Origin: Gemmataceae bacterium | GTDB taxonomy: Bacteria > Planctomycetota > Planctomycetia > Gemmatales > Gemmataceae | Assembly (NCBI GenBank): GCA_020847555.1 | Contig: JADLBT010000213.1 | Coordinates: forward strand, 1-38,575 | Length of the DNA: 38,575 nt | Reading direction: 5' to 3' | Shown: one piece after another, positions 17,933 to 25,223 of the stretch | Position numbering within the stretch: the first letter of the stretch is position 1 | How the letters are laid out: each line of letters starts with the position of its first letter | The notes under the pieces: model-generated | Told to the model about the DNA's origin: nothing | Database searches by the model: none | Seen by the model: the letters and a program-made list of their open reading frames with translations, nothing else | Program-made: the position numbers and the translations under genes

Positions 17933-18005
17933 GGGAACTCTCCTGGCCGGCCAACTTGGTCCGCCGTCACCTTACCCCGGCCGGCGCCGGAACGCAATGA
18001 CCGCG

Positions 18006-18035
18006 GCCAGCCCGGCGCTGGCGCTCCGGGCTGGT
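18006..18035. repeat. Family B palindromic repeat, copy 3
   Basis: CCAGCCCGG...CCGGGCTGG with a shorter, altered centre. It lies between two divergent genes, where a terminator makes no sense. This is the best evidence that family B is a dispersed repeat. Confidence 0.65.
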
Positions 18036-18069
18036 TAGTACGGGCCGCGCTCAGAACACGAGGTACGCC

Positions 18070-20241
18070 ATGCCCGTTTCACCTCGCCTCACGCTGCCGT
18101 TTGCTGGCCTGGCCTGCTGCGCTATCCTCGCCTTGCCGTCAGCGCCTGCCGAACAGGCGACGCAGGTGAAGGAAGGCAATCGCCACGCCCTGCTGGTCGG
18201 CTGCACCACCTACCCCGGTCTGGCGAAGCGCTTCCAGCTCCAGGGGCCGGCCAACGACGTCGTGCTGATGCGCCAGGTGCTGATGACGCGCTTCGGGTTC
18301 CCGGATGCGGCGATCGTCACCCTTTCCGAGGCCGCCGGCGCCGATCGCCGGCCGACGCGGGCTAACATCAAGCGTGAGTTCGAGCGGCTCGCGCGCGTCG
18401 CCGGCAAGGGCGATCAGGTCGTCATCCTCATGGCGGGCCACGGCAGCCAGCAGCCCGATCAGGCGCCTTACGACGAGCCCGACGGCCTGGACGAGATCTT
18501 CCTCCCCGCCGACTGCGGCGCCTGGGACGGCGGCCAGGGCGCGGTCAAGAACAGCATCGTGGACGACGAGCTGGAGGGTTGGTGCAAGGCGATCACTGAC
18601 AGGGGGGCGTCACTGTGGGTGGTCGTGGATTCATGCCACTCCGGCACGGTGCTGCGTGGCGGCGACGAGGTGGCGCGCGAGATCCCGCCGGACGAGCTGA
18701 TCCCGAGGGCGGCCCTGGACAGGGCGCGTCGCGAGGCCGCCGACCGGCAGCGAACGCGCGGCGCGGGCCAGGTTCCCGCGCCGAAGCAACCGCCCCGTCT
18801 CGTCGGTATCTACGCCGCCCAGCCGCACGAGCCGACCGTCGAGCGCACCATGCCGCCCGACGGCACCGGGAAGCGGCGCTACGGGCTGCTCACCTACACC
18901 CTCTGCCAGGTGCTGACGCAGGCGACCAGTCCGGTGACGTACCGCGAGTTGGCCCAGCGCATCCACGCCCAGTACGTCCACTGGGGTCGCACCGGGCCGA
19001 CGCCGCTCATCGAGGGGACCGACCTGGACCGGGAGGTGCTCGGCACGAAGACCTGGCCCGGACGATCACGCTTCGCCCTGGTCGGCGACGCCGAGAACGG
19101 GTGGAAAGTCAACGCTGGCGCCTTGCACGGCCTGACCGAGGGCAGCATCCTCGCCGTCTACCCGCCCGCAGGCAAGGCCGGCGCCGGTAAGCCGGTCGGC
19201 CACGTCCGCATCACGCGCACCGGCCCCCTCGACGCCGACGTCGCGCCGTGCGCCCACGCCGGGGTCGCGGCGCCGAAGCACCTCCCCGCCGACGGCCGCT
19301 GCGAGCCGGTCTACCTCGACTTCGGCGTCCACCGGATGAAGGTGGCGTTCGAGCACGGCAAGAGCCCGTCCGAGCCGTTGCAGCGGCTGGAGCAGCAGGC
19401 ACGCAAGCTCGCGAAGGATCCGGGCGCCGTCTTCACGGTGGTGGACGACGCCGGCAGGGCGGGGTGGGTGGTGCAGGAGGAAGGCGGGAAGCTCTACCTG
19501 TTGCCCGGCGAGGTGGCGCGGCGCGCGGGGCCGCGGCAGGAGGCGAGCCCGGCACGGTTCGCCCTGGACGGCGACACCCCGGCCGCGAAGCTGCGCGACG
19601 CGCTGGAGCGCATTCATCGGGCGCAGGGCTTGCTCGCACTGGGGGCGGCGCCCGCCGAGGAGGTGGCGCGCGGCGAGGCGGCGGTGGACGTCGAGGCCGT
19701 CATGCTGAAGCTGCGCGGCAAGGCGGACCCCAGGGGCGAGCCGGTCGCGTGGAAGGACCGCGGCGTGCAGTTGGCGGCGGGCGACCACGTCGCGTGGCGG
19801 CTGACGAACCGAAGCCGGTTCGCGGTCGATGTGAGCCTGCTGTTCATCGACAGCGGCCACGGCATCTACGCGGTCTTCCCGCGCCCGGGCACCACGGCGG
19901 ACAACCGCCTGCTGCCGGGGCAAACGTTCCGCACCGGGGCAGTGCGCGTGAACGCGAAGACGACGGGGCTGGAGCACATGCTGGTGATCGCGGTGCGGGC
20001 CGATGGACCGCCGGTGGACTTCACCTGTCTGGCCCAGCCGACCCTGGAACGCGCCGAGCAGGCGGCGACGCGCGGGGCGGCGCGACAGACGCTCGCCTCG
20101 CCGCTGGGCCGACTGTTCCAGAACGCCCTCTACGCCCGCGGTGCCACGCGCGGGCTGGACGCCGAGGCAATCGACAATCACGCGCTGCGCTTGCTGTCAT
20201 GGCGCGTGGTGCCGGGCGGCGCGAAAGCGGGCAACAGGTGA
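18070..20241 (+). CDS. Secreted caspase-like (peptidase C14) protein with DUF4384-like tail
   Basis: A 723-residue protein with a signal peptide (to about residue 28). The caspase-fold domain spans about 36-320. It starts NRHALLVGCTTYPGL, the catalytic His is H124 in AGHGSQQ, and the catalytic Cys is C189 in VVVDSCHSGT. Residues about 585-665 match a DUF4384-type beta domain (VAWRLTNRSRFAVDVSLLF, FIDSGHGIYAVFP, LLPGQTF), which often follows bacterial caspase-like domains. Such metacaspase-type enzymes normally cut after Arg or Lys and appear in signalling or cell-death roles, but the partner here is unknown. GAGGT precedes ATG 18070 by 5 bases. It is divergent from the ECF sigma gene, with 137 bp between them. 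Confidence 0.9.
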   Translation: MPVSPRLTLPFAGLACCAILALPSAPAEQATQVKEGNRHALLVGCTTYPGLAKRFQLQGPANDVVLMRQVLMTRFGFPDAAIVTLSEAAGADRRPTRANIKREFERLARVAGKGDQVVILMAGHGSQQPDQAPYDEPDGLDEIFLPADCGAWDGGQGAVKNSIVDDELEGWCKAITDRGASLWVVVDSCHSGTVLRGGDEVAREIPPDELIPRAALDRARREAADRQRTRGAGQVPAPKQPPRLVGIYAAQPHEPTVERTMPPDGTGKRRYGLLTYTLCQVLTQATSPVTYRELAQRIHAQYVHWGRTGPTPLIEGTDLDREVLGTKTWPGRSRFALVGDAENGWKVNAGALHGLTEGSILAVYPPAGKAGAGKPVGHVRITRTGPLDADVAPCAHAGVAAPKHLPADGRCEPVYLDFGVHRMKVAFEHGKSPSEPLQRLEQQARKLAKDPGAVFTVVDDAGRAGWVVQEEGGKLYLLPGEVARRAGPRQEASPARFALDGDTPAAKLRDALERIHRAQGLLALGAAPAEEVARGEAAVDVEAVMLKLRGKADPRGEPVAWKDRGVQLAAGDHVAWRLTNRSRFAVDVSLLFIDSGHGIYAVFPRPGTTADNRLLPGQTFRTGAVRVNAKTTGLEHMLVIAVRADGPPVDFTCLAQPTLERAEQAATRGAARQTLASPLGRLFQNALYARGATRGLDAEAIDNHALRLLSWRVVPGGAKAGNR

Positions 20242-20410
20242 CGGGATCATTCTGCCACGGTGGCAGGATGGCCCCGAGGCGTAAGAACAGGGGACCAACC
20301 CCCCTGCGGCCGAAGCCAGCGGGTTGCAGCTCGTGAGTTTTAAACAGGTTCCAGCAACAGGCCAGAAGCAGCACGGAAGTTAGAGGTCGGTTACAGCTGA
20401 GTTATTCACC

Positions 20411-20460
20411 AGCTGCGCGCGCCAGCGAGCGGTTCCTCCCACTCGCTGGCGTGCGCGGCT
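20411..20460. repeat. Family C long hairpin between convergent genes
   Basis: Arms at 20415-20429 and 20442-20456 (GCGCGCGCCAGCGAG and a near-complement with one G-U) extend outward to 20411 and 20460. The loop region reads GGTTCCTCCC. A related sequence in reverse orientation lies at 21876-21922. It is probably a dispersed element and may also end transcription of both convergent genes. Confidence 0.75.
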
Positions 20461-20473
20461 CGGACGGCCTTGC

Positions 20474-20692
20474 TCAGCGGGGGACGTAGTACGGGTTGCT
20501 GGCTGCGGGAACCGGCGGCGCGATGTCGCGCGACTCCAGCGGCAGCGGGAGGGCGGCCCGGCCGCGCCTCTCCTGCTCAGGGATCGAGTAGCGCGGGTCG
20601 TCCACGCGCTGCGGCGGCCGCGGCTCCAGCGGCCCGCGGACACTCTGGCACCCGGCCAGACCAAGGACGCACACCACGAGCAACCGGCGCAT
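20474..20692 (-). CDS. Small Pro-rich lipoprotein
   Basis: A 72-residue lipoprotein with signal MRRLLVVCVLGLAGC, whose lipobox LAGC puts the lipidated Cys at position 15. The mature part is Pro/Arg-rich and ends with NPYYVPR. GGAGG lies 7 bases before ATG 20692, which decides this start over a longer open frame. It is in line with the TIGR03000 gene but separated from it by a strong terminator, so it is probably transcribed on its own. No family is recognised. Confidence 0.7.
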   Translation of the reverse strand: MRRLLVVCVLGLAGCQSVRGPLEPRPPQRVDDPRYSIPEQERRGRAALPLPLESRDIAPPVPAASNPYYVPR

Positions 20693-20819
20693 CTTCCCGC
20701 CTCCTCTTCTCTGCCGCCCCGGGTACAGGCCCGGACCTGGCACTCCTATTATCGAGCGCGCCGGCGGCGCGGGCGCATCGGCAGCAGAAAAAAAGGCGGA
20801 ATTCGCGGCGGGCCGGGCG

Positions 20820-20861
20820 TTAAAGAAGCAAGCCGCGGGCGGACAGGGTCCGCCCGCGGCT
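20820..20861 (-). terminator. Intrinsic terminator of the TIGR03000 gene
   Basis: A perfect 14-bp stem (20831-20844 with 20848-20861, AGCCGCGGGCGGAC and complement) with a 3-base loop. On the minus strand it is followed by TGCTTCTTTAA. It lies 40 bases past the stop of the TIGR03000 gene. Confidence 0.8.
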
Positions 20862-20900
20862 CGTCGCGGCACGTCGCAAGGGCAGGCGGACCCGGGCGGG

Positions 20901-21659
20901 TCAGCGCTGCGCCGTCGCCGTTACCGTGGCCCCCAGGTTGGGGAAGGCCGCACTCGTCTCCTGGCCGGCCCGGATCAGCACGCGCTGCGTCTCGGAACGA
21001 GCCCGGCCGTCGCGGACCACCTCGGCGCGCAGGTCGTAGTAGTACGTCTGGCCCGGCAGCAGCGGCGGGGTGTTGAAGATGCGCCGGTCGGCCTGGGTCT
21101 TCATCGGCTGGTTGTCGATGTAGAGCTTGGCGTCGGCCGGGAGCTGCACCACCAGCCGGCCGCGGCTGGACACCTGCTCGCCGTCCTTCTTGTCCTTCAC
21201 CGGCGGCGGGATGAGTTCCTCCTTGCCGCCGGCCGCTGGCGCCCTGGCCGGCGGGTAAACCGGCGTCTGGTGGTACGGGCTCATCTGATACCCGCCCACG
21301 CACGTCCAGCCGCCGTAGCAGCCGTGGCATTGATAGCTCGTGGTGCTATAGCAGCTCCACCCGCCATAAGCGCCGCCGCAGTTCCAGCCGGTGCAGTCGT
21401 AGCATCCGGCCCACGCACTCGCGATCCTGGCGCACCCGCCGGCACAGCCCCAGCTCCCACCCTGATAGCACCCATACCCGGAGCACCAGCAACCGCCGTA
21501 CCCGCCGCCGTAGCAGCCGCCCCAACCACCATAGCACCCGCCGTAGCAACCGTAGCAGCCGCTGTAGCAGCCGCCCCAACCCCCGTGGCAGCCCCTGTGC
21601 CCCCAGTCCGGTGCAGCGCTACCGCTCGTCAGCGCAGCAAGCATCACCATGCTGTACAT
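20901..21659 (-). CDS. TIGR03000 protein with Cys/Gly/Tyr-rich N-terminus
   Basis: A 252-residue protein. A short hydrophobic start (MYSMVMLAALTSGSAA) is probably a signal peptide. Residues 24-120 hold 18 cysteines in GGCY, GCYG and GGW repeats. A Pro-rich hinge follows. Residues about 167-240 are a TIGR03000 domain: LVVQLPADAKLYIDNQPMKT, then FNTPPLLPGQTYYYDLRAEV and a final strand. TIGR03000 is a planctomycete family without known function, probably a surface beta domain. The Cys-rich part suggests disulfide cross-linking in the cell envelope, in line with the cysteine-rich walls reported for some planctomycetes; that is inference. GGAGGT is 7 bases before ATG 21659. It has its own promoter candidate upstream and a strong terminator downstream. 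Confidence 0.85.
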   Translation of the reverse strand: MYSMVMLAALTSGSAAPDWGHRGCHGGWGGCYSGCYGCYGGCYGGWGGCYGGGYGGCWCSGYGCYQGGSWGCAGGCARIASAWAGCYDCTGWNCGGAYGGWSCYSTTSYQCHGCYGGWTCVGGYQMSPYHQTPVYPPARAPAAGGKEELIPPPVKDKKDGEQVSSRGRLVVQLPADAKLYIDNQPMKTQADRRIFNTPPLLPGQTYYYDLRAEVVRDGRARSETQRVLIRAGQETSAAFPNLGATVTATAQR

Positions 21660-21757
21660 CAGTTAGACCTCCACAACCCCTCTCTGCGGGAAATCCACCC
21701 CTCCTCGCCGGACGACGTCGTCCGTGAGGAACGCACCTTCTGCCAAATCTGGGTTAA

Positions 21758-21786
21758 ATGGTAAAATTAGAGAAAGATTCAGTCAA
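21758..21786 (-). promoter_or_regulatory. Candidate sigma70-type promoter of the TIGR03000 gene
   Basis: On the minus strand TTGACT (21781-21786) and TACCAT (21758-21763) are spaced exactly 17 bases apart in an AT-rich patch, about 100 bases upstream of the start codon. This is the best-looking promoter in the window. Confidence 0.5.
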
Positions 21787-21875
21787 ACAGAATTTGCGAA
21801 AACTGAAATGATTGTGCGGGGGTCGAACCGATACAGGCGGATCTTGTTTGCTGTGCAACTGACGTGTGTACCAAT

Positions 21876-21922
21876 CGCCAGCGCGAGAAAGTGGGAAGAA
21901 CCGCTCGCTCGCGCTTACGGCT
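21876..21922. repeat. Family C palindrome relative
   Basis: CGCCAGCGCGAG, then AAGTGGGAAGAACCGCTCGC, then TCGCGC. It matches the reverse complement of the hairpin at 20411-20460 with small differences and an inserted stretch of a few bases in the left arm. Confidence 0.5.
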
Positions 21923-21938
21923 GGTACGCAACTATTGG

Positions 21939-21972
21939 AAAAAAAGGAGGACCGGGCCTGGCCCGATCCTCC
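21939..21972 (-). terminator. Orphan intrinsic terminator (minus strand)
   Basis: Arms GGAGGACCGGGCC (21946-21958) and GGCCCGATCCTCC (21960-21972) pair with one G-U. On the minus strand they are followed directly by seven T residues (A-run at 21939-21945). No minus-strand gene ends just before it. Confidence 0.7.
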
Positions 21973-22568
21973 CCAACCAGTGCGCACGCATTCGTGTTCC
22001 CTGGCGGCGCGTCCCCTCCCTGGGATCCGGGACAAGGCCCGGCCCGCCTGTGAAGCTAGTAGGTGTGGTGGTGCGGCGCCCGGTTTTGAGATAAGGATGG
22101 CGGGGTCAACAGGATGGACGACCGAAGGTCAACTTCGCGCCCCCTGCTGTCAGAGTGATACCCGTCACCACGGTCTTCATGATCGACGCTCGTTGTCAGG
22201 CAGGTTCGGTTTTACCGCATCGTCCTCGACGCCGCAAGAGGTTTCCCGCCCGCGCCGCAAGTCACTGTTTCCCCTGTCGTTACCGCCACCGGGCGGCAGC
22301 GGACATCGCCTCGGCGGGCGTCGCCACCGGCCTCCCAGGTTCTCCAAATCATGACCGTGACCCGGCTTCGGCGCACGCGCGCGGGAGCCCTTCCCAGGCC
22401 CGCGCTGGCCGAAAAAAATGGCGCGATTATCGCCCGGCTGAGCCTGCTTGCTCGCCCTTGCCCAGGTCGCGCCCTTTCCTGCCGTCCGCAGGTTCGGGAC
22501 TCCAGTCCGGCCCGGGGCGCGTCCGATATTCATCGGAAGGAAGCTGTCAGTCACCGGAAATCGTTCTC

Positions 22569-24074
22569 ATGCGGAACCACGCCACGGGTAACCGGCGCAG
22601 CAGGCCCCTGCGGACGCTGCGGCGTTATCTCGGGCGCTGCCTGCTGTGCGTGCTGACCGGCTGCCGCGGACCCGCGATGCCGTACACCGCCCAGCCGGGC
22701 AGCTGGGTTCCGCCGCGCCAGTTCATCGCCGCCCGCCAACTGGCGGCCGACACCGCCATCGTCACCTGTCACCGCCCGTTCGCCACCGGCTGGAGCCTCC
22801 TCACCGAGACCGCCGACCACATGCGGGCTCTGGCCGAGGGCGACTTCGGCAAGCGGTTCGTGCTCCCGCTCCGGGGCAAGCCGGCGCCCCTGGCCGAGTC
22901 CCCCGAACCGCTCGACCTGGCGGCGCTGGAAAACGGCCTCCGCGTGCTGACCGGACAACCGCTCTATCCGGCCAACGTTCAGCTCTATGTGGAGGGGCAG
23001 CACGCCCTCAACGCCCTGGAGGATCTGCTCGCCCGCGCGACCCGGCAAATCGACGTGATCATGTTCCAGTGGGAGAACGATCAGCTGGGGCAGGCGATCG
23101 CTGCACGGGTGGCCGCCCGGGCTGGCCCGGACCTGCGCGTGCGCATCCTGATCGACGGCGGCGGGAACATGTACTTCGGCGAGCCCGACAGCGCCTGCGC
23201 ACGCCGCGTCAACCAGGTCATTACCGCCCTGGCCGGCCACCCGTACATCGAGGTGGTACGCATCCGCAATCCGTTCGGCCGCTACGATCACCGCAAACTC
23301 GTCCTGGTCGATGGGGCCGTCGCCTGGACCGGCGGGCGGAATTTCAGCCACCCAGCCTTTTTCGAGCACCACGACCTGTCGTTTGTCTGCGAGGGGCCGC
23401 TGGTCCAGCAGTTGCAGCAGCACTTCGAGGATTACTGGCGGACGCAGCACGGTCCGGCGGCGGGCGGAGAGAAAGGGGTGAACGTTGGGCACGAGCTGCG
23501 CCCAGCGTCCACCCTTCAGCCCCCGCCCCCTGCCCGCGCTCCGGCGCCGAACACATGGGCGCGGCTGCTGTACTCCGAGCCATCCAACCGGCAGATCGCC
23601 CAGGCGATCTACCGGGCGGTGGACCTGGCGCGGCAGCGCATCTACGTCCAGAACGTCTACCTGACGGATAGCCGACTGGTTTACAAGCTGGCACAGGCGC
23701 GACAGCGCGGGGTGGATGTGCGCGTCGTGTTGACGGTCCACAGCTCGACGGAGATGATCGATCGCAACAACCGGGTGGTGGCGAACCGGCTGCACGCGGC
23801 CGGGGTGCGGGTCTACCTGTATCCGAGCATGACGCACGTCAAGGCGGTCACGGTCGATAGCTGCTGGGCGTACATCGGCACGGGCAACCTCGACGCCCTG
23901 AGTTTCCGGCACAACTACGAGCTGGGGCTGTCGGTGACTGGGTGCCCGCTGATCGCCCAGCTGGAGGAGCGGCTGTTCGTGCCGGATCTGCGGCCGGAGT
24001 GGGAGATGACCGAGCCGCTGCCGGTCACGGTGATCGATTACCTCGCGGAACTGGTCGCGAGCCTCTGCCTGTGA
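22569..24074 (+). CDS. Phospholipase-D-like (cardiolipin-synthase type) putative lipoprotein
   Basis: A 501-residue protein of the PLD superfamily with both HKD motifs: HRKLVLVD (H241, K243, D248) followed by GRNFS, and HVKAVTVD (H423, K425, D430) followed by GTGNLD. The pair of half-domains and the spacing fit cardiolipin synthase or a related phosphatidyltransferase/phosphodiesterase. The N-terminus is basic (RRSRPLRTLRRY) and then LLCVLTGC, which could be a lipobox with Cys32, so the enzyme may be anchored outside the inner membrane. The usual two membrane helices of a cardiolipin synthase are missing. A Pro-rich linker (about 295-328) separates the halves. The frame is open further upstream, but only ATG 22569 begins gene-like sequence. 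The binding site is weak. It is monocistronic. Confidence 0.85.
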   Translation: MRNHATGNRRSRPLRTLRRYLGRCLLCVLTGCRGPAMPYTAQPGSWVPPRQFIAARQLAADTAIVTCHRPFATGWSLLTETADHMRALAEGDFGKRFVLPLRGKPAPLAESPEPLDLAALENGLRVLTGQPLYPANVQLYVEGQHALNALEDLLARATRQIDVIMFQWENDQLGQAIAARVAARAGPDLRVRILIDGGGNMYFGEPDSACARRVNQVITALAGHPYIEVVRIRNPFGRYDHRKLVLVDGAVAWTGGRNFSHPAFFEHHDLSFVCEGPLVQQLQQHFEDYWRTQHGPAAGGEKGVNVGHELRPASTLQPPPPARAPAPNTWARLLYSEPSNRQIAQAIYRAVDLARQRIYVQNVYLTDSRLVYKLAQARQRGVDVRVVLTVHSSTEMIDRNNRVVANRLHAAGVRVYLYPSMTHVKAVTVDSCWAYIGTGNLDALSFRHNYELGLSVTGCPLIAQLEERLFVPDLRPEWEMTEPLPVTVIDYLAELVASLCL

Positions 24075-24101
24075 GTCCGCCATACCCCTTGCGGCCTCGC
24101 A

Positions 24102-24938
24102 TCATCTCCCCACCAGCCGTGCCAGGCGGCGTAACAACCCTGCGCGTCGCGCCACTAACGGCCGCGAGATGGGTGGCGTGGGCGCTTCCGGCGGGGCGGG
24201 CGGAGCGTGCGGGCTGACGCGCAGCGCCGCCTGAAACAGGAAGTCGTGGCGGGTAATGATTGGCAGCGGGCCGCGACGCGGCTCGGGGGACAGGACGGCC
24301 AGCGCCAGCCCGCCCCACATCTGCCCGGGCGGGTCGGTCCGACCGAAGCCCGCTCCGGGGACGAAATCCACTTCCACCACTCGCACGAACGGGTTGCCGT
24401 CCCAGTCGATCGCCAGCAGGCCGCGGCGCACGTCCGGGTTGAAGCTGTCGTGCATGAGCAGGTAGAGCGGCCGCGTCGGGCGAAAGCGCAGCACCTCCTC
24501 GACGTCGGCCCGGGCGCCCGCCTCCGAGTGGTCCCCATCGACCAGCACGAACGCGAGTTCGGCCCGGTCGCGGTCGAGACGCTCCACGAGCGGCCCCAGC
24601 GTGGCGCGCGACGAGCCGACAACAAAGTCCACGTTCGGGTGCTTCGCGCGCAGCCCCACGGCGCACGCCGGGTCGATGTCCAGCGAGTACGCGCGGTCCG
24701 CGAAGGCGGCGATCGGGCCGAGACTGCCGCCGTGGTGCGTACCGATTTCGATCGCCACCGGCGGGCGGAGGTGACTGAGCAGACCAATCAGGGCGAGGCG
24801 TTCGGCGTACTCCATCTCCCACCCGTAGCCGAACCGGCCGAGGCCGACCGGGTCGGCGATGGCGCACCACGACCCATAGATCGGCTCGGGCTGTCCCACG
24901 GTTTCCTGGCCTGTCTGCGCTGCCACCGTTCTGCTCAT
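24102..24938 (-). CDS. Class I SAM-dependent methyltransferase-like protein
   Basis: A 278-residue cytoplasmic protein of the Methyltransf_24/CmcI-like type. The SAM site is AIEIGTHHGGSLG (62-74) and LDIDP (86-90). The metal- or acid-binding part is VLVDGDHSEAGARADVEEVL (131-150), followed by MHDSFNPDVRRGL. Relatives methylate small molecules, sugars or secondary metabolites; the substrate is unknown. Three in-frame ATGs lie close together (24959, 24944, 24938). The last is chosen because AGGA lies about 5 bases upstream. The final 45 residues are Pro/Arg-rich and probably disordered. It converges with the PLD-like gene, with 27 bases between. Confidence 0.78.
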   Translation of the reverse strand: MSRTVAAQTGQETVGQPEPIYGSWCAIADPVGLGRFGYGWEMEYAERLALIGLLSHLRPPVAIEIGTHHGGSLGPIAAFADRAYSLDIDPACAVGLRAKHPNVDFVVGSSRATLGPLVERLDRDRAELAFVLVDGDHSEAGARADVEEVLRFRPTRPLYLLMHDSFNPDVRRGLLAIDWDGNPFVRVVEVDFVPGAGFGRTDPPGQMWGGLALAVLSPEPRRGPLPIITRHDFLFQAALRVSPHAPPAPPEAPTPPISRPLVARRAGLLRRLARLVGR

Positions 24939-25045
24939 TTCCATCCTGCCGCTAACCATGAGAACTGGGGACGAAGGGCGGTTTCCGCAGGGCGCTTCTA
25001 GCCGAAAGCCCGCTCGCGGGGAAGAGCAAAGGAGGCAGCAACAAC

Positions 25046-25113
25046 GCCCACGGGTGGCGTCCCGTGGGCGAAGTGTCGGGGACTCGCCCCACGGGCCGCT
25101 GCCCGTGGGCTTT
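25046..25113. repeat. Family A palindromic repeat, dimeric copy 4
   Basis: Unit 1 is GCCCACGGG (25046-25054), TGGCGT, CCCGTGGGC (25061-25069). The linker is GAAGTGTCGGGGACTCGCC. Unit 2 is CCACGGGCCGCTGCCCGTGGGCTTT. It lies upstream of aceE, between divergent genes. Confidence 0.85.
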
Positions 25114-25223
25114 AATCCGATTCCTGACCCCTTTTCCTTGCCCCCTGCCCCCTTTCCTCGGGAGGCGTATCAATAACTACAACGGAACGAGAACCCTTAT
25201 CCTGCCGCCCTGAGGAGTCCATC

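Larger units (their letters stand above)
21660..22568. other. 909 bp without a convincing gene
   Basis: The stretch 21740-21950 is clearly less GC-rich than its surroundings. It contains a minus-strand promoter candidate (21758-21786), a family C relative (21876-21922) and a minus-strand intrinsic terminator (21939-21972). From about 21990 to 22568 there are open frames on both strands, but they are rich in Arg, Pro and Ser, lack good ribosome binding sites and look like shadows. The upstream terminator hints at an unknown short minus-strand transcript starting somewhere in 21990-22560. Confidence 0.5.

Noticed and set aside
21810..21835. GGTTCGA-like sequence on minus that recalls a tRNA T-loop
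   Set aside because: The bases around it cannot form a T-stem, and no acceptor or anticodon arm is present.
21866..22354. 162-codon plus-strand frame in the 0.9 kb gap
   Set aside because: Low-complexity composition, no binding site and no recognisable domain; kept as non-coding.
22405..22435. Possible second minus-strand terminator with a T-run
   Set aside because: The stem is only four or five base pairs, too weak to support.
22155..22568. N-terminal extension of the PLD-like gene
   Set aside because: The added 138 residues are Arg/Pro/Ser-rich with no family match, and the lipoprotein-like start at 22569 is better.
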